From Pseudomonas hunanensis (GTDB taxonomy: Bacteria > Pseudomonadota > Gammaproteobacteria > Pseudomonadales > Pseudomonadaceae), in NCBI RefSeq assembly GCF_013393325.1, contig NZ_QJRC01000086.1:1-56414 (forward strand): 56,414 bases of DNA, read 5' to 3'. Shown here in pieces: positions 27,045 to 36,476 of this stretch. The notes below the pieces were generated by a model that saw only the letters and a program-made list of their open reading frames with translations, was not told where the DNA came from and did no database searches. The position numbers were made by a program, and so were the translations under genes. The stretch's first letter is position 1, and each line of letters opens with the position of its first letter.

Positions 27045-28338
27045 CGGCACTTTCCTTGTGATGCATGAAGGTGATTGCTGTGCGCGCCTCGGTGAGGAAT
27101 GCATGCGCGGTCTCTGCGACCTGCTCGGCTGTCACGGCTTCGATGGCTTGACGCTCATCCTCCAGCGCAACCGGGTCCAGGCCGCAGGTGGCCTGCATGC
27201 CAATGAAATGTGCCTGTTTTGCGATGTCATCGCGTTCGAACACCTGCCGGGCTATCAAGCGCGCTTTGGCGCGCTTGAGGTCTGCGGTGGCCGGCACCGA
27301 CTGGCGGAACGTTTCGATTTCGAGCGTAAGCCTTTCGGCGGCGGCCTCCGGCGTTACCTGCGGGCTGCAGAACGCGTGAAGGGTCAACAGGCTGTCACCG
27401 CGCCGCCAGGGTTCATATCTCGACGTCAAACTTTGCAGAAGCGGTTCATTCAGCACCAGGTTGCGCTGCAGGATGCTGGCATAGCCTTGGGCAAGCATTT
27501 CGGGAAGCAAACGCAGTGCATAGGCTTGGCTGCTAGAGCTGGCGGTGCATTGGCTGGGGAGGTTGAAACTGATGATCACGGCCGTGTTCAGACCTTGCAA
27601 ATGCAGGGTCTGGCAGCGCCGGACCTGCCCAGAGGGCGTAGTAGGTACTTGCTGTACAGGCAGGCGATGAGCGGGGATCGCTGCAAAGTGCCGCGCCACC
27701 AGCGTTTGCAGCTGTGGCAGGGTAACGTTGCCGGCCACCGCGAGCGTAGCATTGTTGGGGTGGTACCAGGTTTGGTACCAGGTGCGTGCGGCAGCCAGGG
27801 TCATATGGCCGAGATCGGTAGCGTGGCCGATCACCGGGGTGCCATAACCGTTGTTGCCATAGGCCAGCAACAGGTGATGTTCCATTGCCAGTGCCAAAGG
27901 GTTGTTGTCGACATCCTCTCGTCGTTCTGCCATGACCACTGCCAGCTCTCGAGCGAAAGGAGAAGCGCTGAGCGTGGCGCTGGCCATGATGTCGGCCATT
28001 GCCTCCAGGGCGATTTCCAGGCGACTGGCAGGCAGTGTCAGTGGAAAGACGGTAGCCTCGGCGCCGGTGAACGCATTCGGCTCTCCTCCCAAAAGGGTCA
28101 TCAGGGCTGAATACTGGCCAGCAGCCAGTTTGCTGCTGCCCTCGAACAGCAAGTGCTCCAGGGCATGGGAAAGGCCAGTGTGGCCTTCTGGCTCGTAGCT
28201 GGAGCCGACGTGATACCACAACTGCGCGCTGACCAGCGGCGCGCGGTGGTCTTCGCGTAGATAGACGCGCAGGCCATTGGCAAGGGTGAACGCACTTACC
28301 GAGCTTGCCGGCAAGGGTGGGGAGGGGCGTTCGGTCAT
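27037..28338 (-). CDS. M16 zinc metallopeptidase, catalytic subunit (pair 1)
   Basis: The 433-residue M16B-type peptidase has the inverted zinc motif HALEH (58-62) and a downstream Glu138 in MAERRED, completing the zinc ligands. It has no obvious signal peptide (MTERPSPPLPASSVSAF), unlike the related gene at 30516-31871, so it may act in the cytoplasm. Its end overlaps the start of the non-catalytic partner by eight bases. It lies downstream of rsmD. Its DNA is slightly less GC-rich in places than that of pair 2, so it may be a later acquisition or an older duplication. Confidence 0.82.
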   Translation of the reverse strand: MTERPSPPLPASSVSAFTLANGLRVYLREDHRAPLVSAQLWYHVGSSYEPEGHTGLSHALEHLLFEGSSKLAAGQYSALMTLLGGEPNAFTGAEATVFPLTLPASRLEIALEAMADIMASATLSASPFARELAVVMAERREDVDNNPLALAMEHHLLLAYGNNGYGTPVIGHATDLGHMTLAAARTWYQTWYHPNNATLAVAGNVTLPQLQTLVARHFAAIPAHRLPVQQVPTTPSGQVRRCQTLHLQGLNTAVIISFNLPSQCTASSSSQAYALRLLPEMLAQGYASILQRNLVLNEPLLQSLTSRYEPWRRGDSLLTLHAFCSPQVTPEAAAERLTLEIETFRQSVPATADLKRAKARLIARQVFERDDIAKQAHFIGMQATCGLDPVALEDERQAIEAVTAEQVAETAHAFLTEARTAITFMHHKESADE

Positions 28339-28430
28339 GGTTGAAGTGCTCCTTCGGGAAACGAAGGCGCAGCTTCAACCAGAGCCTGGACGGGGTTGCG
28401 GTAACTAAATACACCCAACCCGTCAGGGGG

Positions 28431-29033
28431 TCAGCCCCGCTGCCAGAGTGCGTAGTGCACTTGGCCGGTCTTCTTCTCGCGGTGCAGGCGCCAGTTGCCG
28501 GGCAGTTGCAAGGTCGATGGTGCGGCTTCGCTCTCGGTGTACACCCATGCCTGCTCGTTCAGCCACTGGTTCTGTTCCAGCAGGTCACAGGTATTGGCCA
28601 GCAGGTCCTGATGGAACGGCGGGTCGAGGAACACCACATCGAATTGCTGCTTGGCCTGGCCTTGCAGGTAGCGCAGGGCGTCGGTTTGCAGAATTTGCCC
28701 GCGCGGGCAGCGCAGGATCTCAAGGTTGTTCTTCAGGTTGGCGATGGCCGCCGGGTTGCTGTCCAGCGCCACAGCGTCCTCGGCCCCGCGTGACAGGGCT
28801 TCGAGCACCAGGGCGCCACTGCCGGTGAAGGCGTCCAGCACGTGGGCACCTTCGATGTAGGGTGCCAGCCAGTTGAATACGGTTTCCCGCACGCGGTCAG
28901 GCGTTGGCCGCAGGCCTTCGCCTTCCGGCACCGCCAGGCGGCGGCTGCGCCACTCGCCGGCGATGATGCGCAGGTGGCCCTGGCCCTTGCTTTGGCCCGC
29001 TTGCGGGCGGGCGGGAGGGGTGGATCTTGGCAT
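28431..29033 (-). CDS. rsmD: 16S rRNA m2G966 methyltransferase
   Basis: This enzyme methylates N2 of G966 in 16S rRNA during 30S assembly. The 200-residue protein has a Rossmann fold with VLDAFTGSGALVLEALSRGA (SAM motif I) and DVVFLDPPFHQ (catalytic DPPF motif). Its ATG overlaps the stop of the M16 gene upstream by one base, so it is translated with the peptidase pair. In P. aeruginosa rsmD likewise lies next to an M16 pair and ftsY. Confidence 0.94.
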   Translation of the reverse strand: MPRSTPPARPQAGQSKGQGHLRIIAGEWRSRRLAVPEGEGLRPTPDRVRETVFNWLAPYIEGAHVLDAFTGSGALVLEALSRGAEDAVALDSNPAAIANLKNNLEILRCPRGQILQTDALRYLQGQAKQQFDVVFLDPPFHQDLLANTCDLLEQNQWLNEQAWVYTESEAAPSTLQLPGNWRLHREKKTGQVHYALWQRG

Positions 29034-30523
29034 TAGTGCTCCGGTACCCCGAGCGGTTGCTCGGAGGGCTTTTCAGTGGGTGCTGGCAGCGGTTTTTGTG
29101 GCACTTTCGGGCCAACGGTGACGATCACCAGTTTATCGGCTGACAGGTGTTTGTTCATGGCCGACTTGACCTGTTCGACGGTGAGGGCCTGGGACTGCTG
29201 CATGAAGTCCTCCAGCCAGGTCAGCGGCAAGTTGTAAAAGCCGATTGCGCCCAGTTGGCCGACGATGCTGGCGTTGCTGGCATTGGACAGTGGGAAACTG
29301 CCGGCCAGCTCGCGCTTGGCATCGTCCAGCTCCTGCTGGGTAGGGCCATTCTTGAGGTAGTCGGCAAGAATGTCCTGCACCAGCTTGAGCGTGCCCTCGC
29401 TGAGCTCGGCGCGGGTTTGCAGGTTGATCATGAACGGGCCGCGTACCTGCATCGGGCTGAACACCGAGTAGACGCCGTAGGTCAGGCCACGTTTTTCACG
29501 CACTTCGCTCATCAGGCGGGTTCCGAAGGCGCCACCGCCGAGTATCTGGTTGCCCAGCGACAGGGCTGGCCAGTCCGGGTCCTGGCGGTCGATACCCAGT
29601 TCGGCCAGCATCAGGTGGGTCTGCTTGGACGGGAAGTCGATGTGGGTCAGGCCGGCTTTGGCATCAGCGGGCTGGGCCGGTGCGGGCAGCGCCGGGCCTT
29701 TGGGCAGGCCGGCGGATACCTGGGCGGCGATGGCTTCGGCTTCGGCACGGCTGAGGTCGCCAACCAGTGCGATCACCGCGTTGCCGCCGGTGTAGGCCTT
29801 GGCGTGGAAGGCACGCAGCTGTGCCAGGCTGATGGCCGTGATGCTTTCGGCGGTGCCGTCGCTTGGGTGAGCGTAGGGGTGGTCGCCATAAAGATTGCCG
29901 AACAGGGCTTTGCCGGCGATCTTGCCGGGGTTTTGCTTCTCGTATTCAAAGCCGGCCAGCATCTGGTTCTTGATGCGTTTGAGCGCGTCTTCGGGGAACG
30001 TCGGCTTGCCCGCCACTTCGGTAAACAGCTTGAGGGCCGGCTCGCGCTTGTCCTTGGTGCTGAGGCTGCGCAACGAGGCCACGGCCATGTCCCGGTAAGA
30101 GCCGTTGCCAAAGTCCGCGCCCAGGCCTTCGAAGCCTTCGGCGATGGCAGTCACGTCCTTGCCGGCCACGCCCTCGTTGAGCATGGCGTTGGTCAGCGCG
30201 GCCACGCCTGGTGTTCCGCCGTCCTGGCTACTACCGGCAGCGAAGGTGACGCGCAAGTCGAACATGGGCAGTTCGCGTGCTTCGACGAACAGCACCCGGG
30301 CACCTTCGGCGGTGTTCCAGTGCTGGATGTTCAGTTGGCGTCGGCTGGGCGCCTTGCCATCCAGTTCGGCCAGCGATTGCAAGGTATTGGCCGGGCGGGC
30401 TGCACTGTTGTCGGCCTTGGCCACGTTATCGGCCATTGCCGGGGCGACCAGCACTGCCGCCAGCGCCAGGGCGCGAATGCCCGTGGCCAACAGGGTTGGG
30501 CGTGGTGCGCGGCGATTACTCAT
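29033..30523 (-). CDS. M16 peptidase family protein, non-catalytic partner (pair 2), secreted
   Basis: The 496-residue protein has a signal peptide after an Arg-rich start (MSNRRAPRPTLLATGIRALALAAVLVAPAMA), so it is periplasmic. The zinc motif is missing: the site reads FAAGSSQDGGTPGVAALTNAMLNEG. The GLTYGVYSVFSPMQ stretch gives the substrate-binding part. I start at ATG 30523, overlapping the active partner by eight bases. The C-terminus is Pro-rich. It probably forms a heterodimer with the product of 30516-31871. Confidence 0.85.
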   Translation of the reverse strand: MSNRRAPRPTLLATGIRALALAAVLVAPAMADNVAKADNSAARPANTLQSLAELDGKAPSRRQLNIQHWNTAEGARVLFVEARELPMFDLRVTFAAGSSQDGGTPGVAALTNAMLNEGVAGKDVTAIAEGFEGLGADFGNGSYRDMAVASLRSLSTKDKREPALKLFTEVAGKPTFPEDALKRIKNQMLAGFEYEKQNPGKIAGKALFGNLYGDHPYAHPSDGTAESITAISLAQLRAFHAKAYTGGNAVIALVGDLSRAEAEAIAAQVSAGLPKGPALPAPAQPADAKAGLTHIDFPSKQTHLMLAELGIDRQDPDWPALSLGNQILGGGAFGTRLMSEVREKRGLTYGVYSVFSPMQVRGPFMINLQTRAELSEGTLKLVQDILADYLKNGPTQQELDDAKRELAGSFPLSNASNASIVGQLGAIGFYNLPLTWLEDFMQQSQALTVEQVKSAMNKHLSADKLVIVTVGPKVPQKPLPAPTEKPSEQPLGVPEH

Positions 30524-31871
30524 GAGCGGACTCCTCAGGCAGTACATGGGCAACGCTCAGGCGTTCGCGGGTGAAGTAGGTGCGCGCGGCGTTCTGGATG
30601 TCCTGCGGGGTGACGCGCTTGAGCTCGTCAAGCTCGCTGTCGATCAGTTTCCAGGACAAACCGACGGTTTCCAGCTGGCCAATGGTGGTGGCCTGGCTGC
30701 TGATGGAGTCGCGGTCGTAGACCAGGCCGGCGATGACCTGGGCGCGTACGCGCTCCAGTTCTTCGGCGCTGGGTGGTGTGGTCTTGAGTTCATCAAGCAA
30801 CTGCCAGACGCCCTTTTCCACGTCTGCGAGGGTTTTCTGCTTCTGCACGTTCGGCGTGGCCGAGATCAGGAACAGGCTGTCGCCGCGCGTGAAGGCGTTG
30901 TAGCTGGACGACGCACCGGCCACCAGCTCCTGGCCACGCTCCAGGCGGGCCGGCAGGCGGGCGCTGTAGCCGCCGTCGAGCAGTGCCGAGATCAGGCGCA
31001 GGGCATGTACGGTGCGTGGGTCCTTGGCGGTGGGCAAACCAGGCACGTTGAAGCCGTAGATCAGGCTCGGCAACTGGGTACGTACGTGCAGGGTGAGCTG
31101 ACGCTGGCCAGGCTCGGCAAGTTCCAGGGGCAGCTTGGCGGGGGGCACGGCGCGCTTGGGAATGCTGCCGAAGTACTTCTGCGCCAGGCCCTTGACCTCG
31201 TCGGCGGTGACATCGCCGACCACCACCAGGGTGGCGTTGTTGGGCGCATACCAGGACTCGTACCAGTGGCGCAGTTCTTCGACCTTCATGCGCTCCAGGT
31301 CGGCCATCCAGCCGATGGTCGGGGTGTGGTAGCCGCTGGCCGGGAAGGCCATGGCGCGGAACAGCTCGAACGCCTTGGAATTGGGCTGGTCGTCGGTGCG
31401 CAGGCGGCGTTCTTCCTTGATGACTTCGATTTCGCGGCTGAACTCGTCGGCTGGCAGGCGCAGGCTGGCCAGGCGATCGGCCTCCAGCTCCAGGGCTACG
31501 GGCAGGCGGTCGCGGGCCAGTACCTGGTAATAGGCGGTGTAGTCGTCGCTGGTGAAGGCGTTTTCATCGGCGCCGAGGTCACGCAGAATGCGCGAAGCTT
31601 CGCCGGGGCCGACCTTGGCGCTGCCCTTGAACATCATGTGTTCAAGCGCGTGGGACAAGCCGGTCTGGCCCGGGGTTTCGTAGCTGGAGCCGACCTTGTA
31701 CCAGATCTGCGAGACCACCACCGGGGCGCGATGGTCTTCACGCACCACGACCTTCAGGCCATTGTCGAGGATGAATTCGTGGGTGGGTTGCACATCGGCG
31801 GCGAAGGCCGCGAGCGGCAGGCAGAGCGTGCCGAGCAACAGGCCAGCGGCGCGGCGGGCTAGAGCATTCAT
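30516..31871 (-). CDS. M16 zinc metallopeptidase, catalytic subunit (pair 2), secreted
   Basis: The 451-residue periplasmic peptidase has a signal peptide (MNALARRAAGLLLGTLCLPLAAFAA, cleavage near 25), the zinc motif HALEH (74-78), and the third ligand Glu in IKEERRLRTDD. It is the first gene of a run pair 2 catalytic - pair 2 partner - rsmD, with all junctions overlapping. It is divergent from ftsY, with about 230 bases between the starts. The physiological substrate is unknown; peptide clearance in the periplasm is a guess. Confidence 0.87.
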   Translation of the reverse strand: MNALARRAAGLLLGTLCLPLAAFAADVQPTHEFILDNGLKVVVREDHRAPVVVSQIWYKVGSSYETPGQTGLSHALEHMMFKGSAKVGPGEASRILRDLGADENAFTSDDYTAYYQVLARDRLPVALELEADRLASLRLPADEFSREIEVIKEERRLRTDDQPNSKAFELFRAMAFPASGYHTPTIGWMADLERMKVEELRHWYESWYAPNNATLVVVGDVTADEVKGLAQKYFGSIPKRAVPPAKLPLELAEPGQRQLTLHVRTQLPSLIYGFNVPGLPTAKDPRTVHALRLISALLDGGYSARLPARLERGQELVAGASSSYNAFTRGDSLFLISATPNVQKQKTLADVEKGVWQLLDELKTTPPSAEELERVRAQVIAGLVYDRDSISSQATTIGQLETVGLSWKLIDSELDELKRVTPQDIQNAARTYFTRERLSVAHVLPEESAHE

Positions 31872-32102
31872 AAGGTGTTCAACCTGTTCGGCGGCCCGCA
31901 GGGTTTAGCGTCGACGGGCCAGGAGGTGCTAGGATACTGATCCGGTTGCCTGGCGACCATGCCTGTCGCCGTTCTGGCCCACAGGACACTAAGACAAAAC
32001 GTTGCGCATGAACCAGCCGGCTTCAAGATAGTCTGTTCTGCGTAGAGAGAATTCCCGATGCGCCGTAGCTGGCCCATCGCTACCCTGAGATAGCCGTCCT
32101 CC

Positions 32103-33635
32103 ATGTTTGGTTCCAACGACGACAAAAAAGCGCCGGCCGAAGCTGGCGAAAAGAAAGGCCTGTTCAGCTGGTTTCGCAAGAAGCCGCAGCAACCTGTCGC
32201 CGAACAGCCACAAGCCCCCGAGCCGCAGGCTGCAGAGCCGGTAGCGCCGCAGCCCGCCGTCGACCGCCCTGAAGCTGCTCCAGTGGAGCCGGTGGTTGCA
32301 CAGGCCCCAGCGCCTGCAACTGAAGCCCCTCGAGCTGCCGAGCCAGCATTGGCCCCTGAGCCTGCAAATGCCCCAGTGGTAGCCCCGGTCCTTGAGTCTG
32401 CACCCGCCCCGGTGGTTGCCTCGGCCCCTGAGCCTGCCCTGTCCCCTGTGGACGCGGGGTTGCCTGCGAGTGCGCAGTCTGCCGCCCCGCAGGTCGAAAC
32501 CCCTGCGCCCGTAGCTGTTCCTGCCACTCAAATCATCGAACCCCCTGTCAGCAACCTGGTCCTGCCCGTTGCCGAAGAGCCCGTCGCGCTCGTCCCTGAC
32601 CTGGAGCCAAAGGCCCCGCCTGCGATCCCCGAGCGCCCGGTGGCAGAGCCCGTGCAGCCTGAGCCCGAGCCAGCCCCTGTCGCCGCCGCAACCGTTACCG
32701 AGCAAGCCAAGCCCGGCTTCTTCGCCCGGCTCAAACAGGGACTGTCCAAGACCAGCGCCAGTATCGGCGAGGGCATGGCCAGCCTGTTTCTTGGCAAGAA
32801 GGTCATCGACGACGACCTGCTCGACGAAATCGAAACGCGCCTGCTGACCGCCGACGTCGGCGTGGAAGCCACCTCGGCCATCGTCCAGAACCTGACCCAG
32901 AAGGTCGCGCGCAAGCAGCTGGCCGACGCCGATGCCCTGTACAAATCGTTGCAGGAAGAACTGGCCGCGCTGCTGCGCCCAGTCGAACAGCCGCTGAAAG
33001 TGCAGGCACAGAACAAACCCTATGTGATCCTCGTGGTTGGCGTGAACGGCGCCGGCAAGACCACCACCATCGGCAAACTGGCGAAGAAGCTGCAGCTGGA
33101 CGGCAAGAAGGTGATGCTGGCTGCCGGTGATACCTTCCGTGCGGCGGCGGTCGAGCAGTTGCAGGTATGGGGCGAGCGTAACCAGATTCCGGTGATCGCT
33201 CAGCATACCGGTGCCGACTCCGCTTCGGTGATCTTCGACGCCGTGCAGGCTGCCAAGGCCCGTGGCGTCGACGTGCTGATCGCTGATACCGCCGGGCGCC
33301 TGCACACCAAAGACAACCTGATGGAAGAGCTGAAGAAGGTCCGCCGGGTCATCGGCAAGCTCGATGCCGAGGCGCCGCACGAGGTGTTGCTGGTGCTCGA
33401 TGCCGGCACCGGCCAGAACGCCATCAGCCAAGCCAAGTACTTCAATCAGAGCGTCGAGCTGACCGGCCTGGCCCTGACCAAGCTGGACGGCACTGCCAAA
33501 GGCGGGGTGATCTTCGCCCTGGCCAAGCAGTTCAATATCCCAATCCGCTTCATCGGTGTCGGTGAAGGTATCGACGACCTGCGCACCTTTGAAGCCGAGC
33601 CGTTCGTCAAGGCTCTGTTCGCCGAGCGAGACTGA
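32103..33635 (+). CDS. ftsY: signal recognition particle receptor
   Basis: FtsY docks SRP-bound ribosomes at the inner membrane. The 510-residue protein has a long acidic Pro/Ala/Glu-rich A domain (about 1-200), then the N domain ([31 protein letters not shown]) and the G domain with P-loop GVNGAGKTT (near 315-325), [22 protein letters not shown] and [10 protein letters not shown]. The low-complexity region is typical of gammaproteobacterial FtsY. It heads the conserved ftsY-ftsE-ftsX-rpoH order; ftsE starts two bases after its stop. Confidence 0.97.
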   Translation: MFGSNDDKKAPAEAGEKKGLFSWFRKKPQQPVAEQPQAPEPQAAEPVAPQPAVDRPEAAPVEPVVAQAPAPATEAPRAAEPALAPEPANAPVVAPVLESAPAPVVASAPEPALSPVDAGLPASAQSAAPQVETPAPVAVPATQIIEPPVSNLVLPVAEEPVALVPDLEPKAPPAIPERPVAEPVQPEPEPAPVAAATVTEQAKPGFFARLKQGLSKTSASIGEGMASLFLGKKVIDDDLLDEIETRLLTADVGVEATSAIVQNLTQKVARKQLADADALYKSLQEELAALLRPVEQPLKVQAQNKPYVILVVGVNGAGKTTTIGKLAKKLQLDGKKVMLAAGDTFRAAAVEQLQVWGERNQIPVIAQHTGADSASVIFDAVQAAKARGVDVLIADTAGRLHTKDNLMEELKKVRRVIGKLDAEAPHEVLLVLDAGTGQNAISQAKYFNQSVELTGLALTKLDGTAKGGVIFALAKQFNIPIRFIGVGEGIDDLRTFEAEPFVKALFAERD

Positions 33636-33637
33636 CC

Positions 33638-34309
33638 ATGATCCGATTCGAACAGGTTGCCAAGCGCTATCCCAACGGTCATGTGGGTTTGCATGAGCTG
33701 AGCTTCCGGGCGCGTCGGGGCGAGTTCCTGTTCGTGACCGGGCACTCGGGTGCTGGCAAGAGCACCTTGCTGCGCCTGTTGCTGGCCATGGAGCGCCCGA
33801 CCAGCGGCAAGCTGATGCTGGCCGGCCAGGACCTGGGCCAGATCAGCAACGCGCAAATCCCGTTCCTGCGCCGGCAGATCGGCGTGGTGTTCCAGAACCA
33901 CCAGTTGTTGTTCGACCGCACGGTGTTCAACAACATTGCCCTGCCGCTGCAGATTCTTGGCCTGTCCAAGGCCGAGATCGCCAAGCGTGTGGACTCGGCG
34001 CTGGAGCGTGTGTCGCTGTCCGACAAGGGCGAGCTGTTCCCGGCCGACCTGTCCACCGGGCAGCAGCAGCGGGTGGGCATCGCCCGTGCCATTGTCCACC
34101 AGCCCGCGCTGCTGCTGGCCGACGAACCCACCGGTAACCTCGACCCGCGCCTGGCTGCAGAGATCATGGGTGTATTCGAGGACATCAACCGCCTGGGCAC
34201 CACGGTATTGATCGCCAGCCACGACCTGGCACTGATTGCGCGCATGCGCCACCGCATGCTCACCTTGCAGCGCGGCCGCTTGATCGGCGATGGGGAGGCC
34301 GGGCAATGA
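33638..34309 (+). CDS. ftsE: cell division ATP-binding protein FtsE
   Basis: FtsE is the ATPase of the FtsEX complex that activates peptidoglycan hydrolases at the division septum. The 223 residues include Walker A GHSGAGKST (35-43), the Q-loop VVFQNHQLL, signature LSTGQQQR, and Walker B LLADEPTGNLD. It overlaps ftsX by four bases (ATGA), so the subunits are produced together. Confidence 0.97.
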   Translation: MIRFEQVAKRYPNGHVGLHELSFRARRGEFLFVTGHSGAGKSTLLRLLLAMERPTSGKLMLAGQDLGQISNAQIPFLRRQIGVVFQNHQLLFDRTVFNNIALPLQILGLSKAEIAKRVDSALERVSLSDKGELFPADLSTGQQQRVGIARAIVHQPALLLADEPTGNLDPRLAAEIMGVFEDINRLGTTVLIASHDLALIARMRHRMLTLQRGRLIGDGEAGQ

Positions 34310-35331
34310 GCACTACACGAACGCCGAAAGTTTCCGAGCGGGTTGCGCCAAAGCCGGCCGACCCGCAACCGGCGAAGAAAAAGCGCGGCGAAGACGATGA
34401 CGGACCGGATTTCCGCACGCTGCTGCATGCCTGGCTGGAAAGCCACCGCGCCAGCATGGCGGACAGCCTGCGTCGCCTGGGCAAGCAGCCGATCGGCAGC
34501 TTTTTCACCTGCCTGGTGATGGCTGTGGCGCTGAGCATGCCCATGGGCCTGTCGTTGCTGCTGAAGAACGTCGAGCAGCTTGGCGGCTCGTGGCAACGCG
34601 CTGCGCAGATTTCGCTGTACCTCAAGCTTGATGCCGGTAGCCGCGATGGCGAGGCCCTGCGCGACGAAATCAAGGGCATGCCCGGGGTCGCGGACGCGCA
34701 GTTTGTCAGCCGCGAGCAGGCGCTGGAGGAGTTCCAGCAGCAGTCTGGCTTGGGTGAAGCCTTGCGCGAGCTGCCCGACAACCCGCTGCCTGGCGTGGTG
34801 GTGGTGACCCCGACCGAGGTCGACAAGCCGGCCCTGGATGCCTTGCGTCAGCGTTTGTCGGAACTGCCGCGGGTGGAAGTGGCACAACTGGACCTGGTGT
34901 GGGTCGAGCGCCTGGCAGCCATCCTCAAATTGGGTGACCGCTTTGTCTTCGGCCTGGCCGTGATGCTGATTTCTGCCCTGCTTTTAGTAATCGGTAACAC
35001 AATTCGTCTACATATTGAAAACCGCCGTGTCGAGATCGAAGTGATCAAGCTGGTAGGCGGCACTGACGCCTACGTGCGCCGGCCTTTCCTGTACATGGGC
35101 GCCTTGTATGGCCTGGGTGCGGGGGTGCTGGCGTGGGGTATCCTGGCGTTCGGCCTGAACTGGCTGAATGACGCGGTTGTGGGGCTTTCCGGGCTGTACG
35201 GCAGTGACTTCGCCCTTGGCGGGGTGCCAGCGTCCGATGGTCTGTCGCTCTTGATCGGAGCGGTGCTGTTGGGGTATATCGGTGCATGGATTGCCGTCGC
35301 TCGTCACCTGAACGAGCTGGCGCCGCGATAG
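34306..35331 (+). CDS. ftsX: cell division permease-like protein FtsX
   Basis: FtsX is the membrane partner of FtsE and transmits ATP hydrolysis to periplasmic hydrolase activators. The 341-residue protein has a basic, Pro/Lys-rich cytoplasmic N-terminus, one membrane helix (SFFTCLVMAVALSMPMGLSLL), a periplasmic loop of about 120 residues, and three further helices, the first reading FGLAVMLISALLLVIGNTI. It ends in LNELAPR. The next gene, rpoH, has its own promoter. Confidence 0.96.
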   Translation: MSTTRTPKVSERVAPKPADPQPAKKKRGEDDDGPDFRTLLHAWLESHRASMADSLRRLGKQPIGSFFTCLVMAVALSMPMGLSLLLKNVEQLGGSWQRAAQISLYLKLDAGSRDGEALRDEIKGMPGVADAQFVSREQALEEFQQQSGLGEALRELPDNPLPGVVVVTPTEVDKPALDALRQRLSELPRVEVAQLDLVWVERLAAILKLGDRFVFGLAVMLISALLLVIGNTIRLHIENRRVEIEVIKLVGGTDAYVRRPFLYMGALYGLGAGVLAWGILAFGLNWLNDAVVGLSGLYGSDFALGGVPASDGLSLLIGAVLLGYIGAWIAVARHLNELAPR

Positions 35332-35366
35332 TTTTTACGTGCCAGCATTGACATTTTCTTCACTAC

Positions 35367-35394
35367 GGAACTTGTACCGTCGTTCCAGGTCAAT
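35367..35394 (+). promoter_or_regulatory. rpoH promoter, sigmaE (AlgU/RpoE)-type
   Basis: GGAACTT (35367-35373) is separated by 16 bases from TCAAT (35390-35394), which matches the extracytoplasmic-stress sigmaE promoter pattern. It lies 49 bases upstream of the rpoH start. A TTGACA box at 35348-35353 could serve a second sigma70 promoter, but its -10 is poor. This fits the known sigmaE control of rpoH in related bacteria. Confidence 0.65.
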
Positions 35395-35442
35395 GTTGGC
35401 AGCGCCCACAAGGTGCGAGTTTAGTAAGTCGGAGGTTCTTGA

Positions 35443-36297
35443 ATGACCACATCGTTGCAACCTGCCTATGCCCTGGTGCCCGGTGCAAACCTGGAAGCCT
35501 ATGTGCACACGGTCAACAGCATCCCGCTGCTGACGGTCGAGCAGGAGCGTGATCTGGGCGAGCGTCTCTATTATGAGCAGGATGTCGAGGCCGCTCGTCA
35601 AATGGTGATGGCCCACCTGCGTTTCGTCGTACATATCGCCCGTAGCTATGCCGGCTACGGGTTGGCCCAGGCCGACCTGATCCAGGAAGGCAACGTCGGC
35701 CTGATGAAAGCCGTCAAGCGCTTCAACCCGGAAATGGGCGTGCGCCTGGTGTCGTTCGCCGTACACTGGATCAAGGCAGAGATTCACGAGTTCATCCTGC
35801 GCAACTGGCGCATCGTCAAGGTGGCGACCACCAAGGCCCAACGCAAGTTGTTCTTCAACCTGCGCAGCCAGAAGAAGCGCCTGGCTTGGCTGAACAACGA
35901 CGAAGTGCATCGCGTGGCGGAAAGCCTTGGTGTCGAGCCGCGCGAAGTGCGTGAGATGGAAAGCCGCCTCAGCGGCCAGGACATGGCCTTCGACCCAGCA
36001 GCGGAAGCTGACGACGACAGCGCCTTCCAGTCGCCAGCGCATTACCTGGAAGACCATCGTTACGATCCTGCGGTGCAGTTGGAGGATGCCGATTGGAGTG
36101 ATAACTCCACCAGCAACCTGCACGAAGCGCTGCAAGGTTTGGATGAACGTAGCCGCGATATTCTCTACCAGCGCTGGTTGGCGGAAGAGAAAGCCACGTT
36201 GCATGAGCTGGCTGACAAGTACAGCGTTTCGGCTGAGCGGATTCGCCAGCTGGAGAAGAATGCGATGAACAAGGTCAAGGCACTGATCGCGGTCTGA
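35443..36297 (+). CDS. rpoH: heat-shock sigma factor sigma32
   Basis: This alternative sigma factor directs RNA polymerase to chaperone and protease genes. The 284 residues show region 2 ([49 protein letters not shown]), the RpoH-box-like stretch [21 protein letters not shown], and region 4 with helix-turn-helix [25 protein letters not shown]. It follows ftsX by 111 bases with a sigmaE-type promoter in between, and ends before a strong terminator. Confidence 0.97.
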   Translation: MTTSLQPAYALVPGANLEAYVHTVNSIPLLTVEQERDLGERLYYEQDVEAARQMVMAHLRFVVHIARSYAGYGLAQADLIQEGNVGLMKAVKRFNPEMGVRLVSFAVHWIKAEIHEFILRNWRIVKVATTKAQRKLFFNLRSQKKRLAWLNNDEVHRVAESLGVEPREVREMESRLSGQDMAFDPAAEADDDSAFQSPAHYLEDHRYDPAVQLEDADWSDNSTSNLHEALQGLDERSRDILYQRWLAEEKATLHELADKYSVSAERIRQLEKNAMNKVKALIAV

Positions 36298-36317
36298 TCG
36301 AGCCTGGCCGTAAACAG

Positions 36318-36353
36318 AGCCGCTTGCCTGGATAGGGTGAGCGGCTTTTTTTT
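36318..36353 (+). terminator. intrinsic terminator of rpoH
   Basis: Stem AGCCGCT (36318-36324) pairs with AGCGGCT (36340-36346) across a 15-base loop, followed by a run of eight T residues. It ends the ftsYEX-rpoH transcript. Confidence 0.85.
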
Positions 36354-36367
36354 GCCTGTGAGATTTT

Positions 36368-36470
36368 GGGGCCGCCTTGCGGCCCATCGCGACGCAAGGC
36401 CGCTCCTACAAGGGATCGCGGTCGCCTGTAGGAGCGGCCTTGTGTCGCGATGGGCTGCGCAGCAGCCCCA
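36368..36470. repeat. REP pair, family A
   Basis: Two arms (36368-36410 and 36427-36470) in opposite orientation match the elements at 10-53 and 18259-18374. The pair sits between the convergent ends of rpoH and mtgA and could form a stable hairpin. Confidence 0.85.
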
Positions 36471-36476
36471 AAAAGC

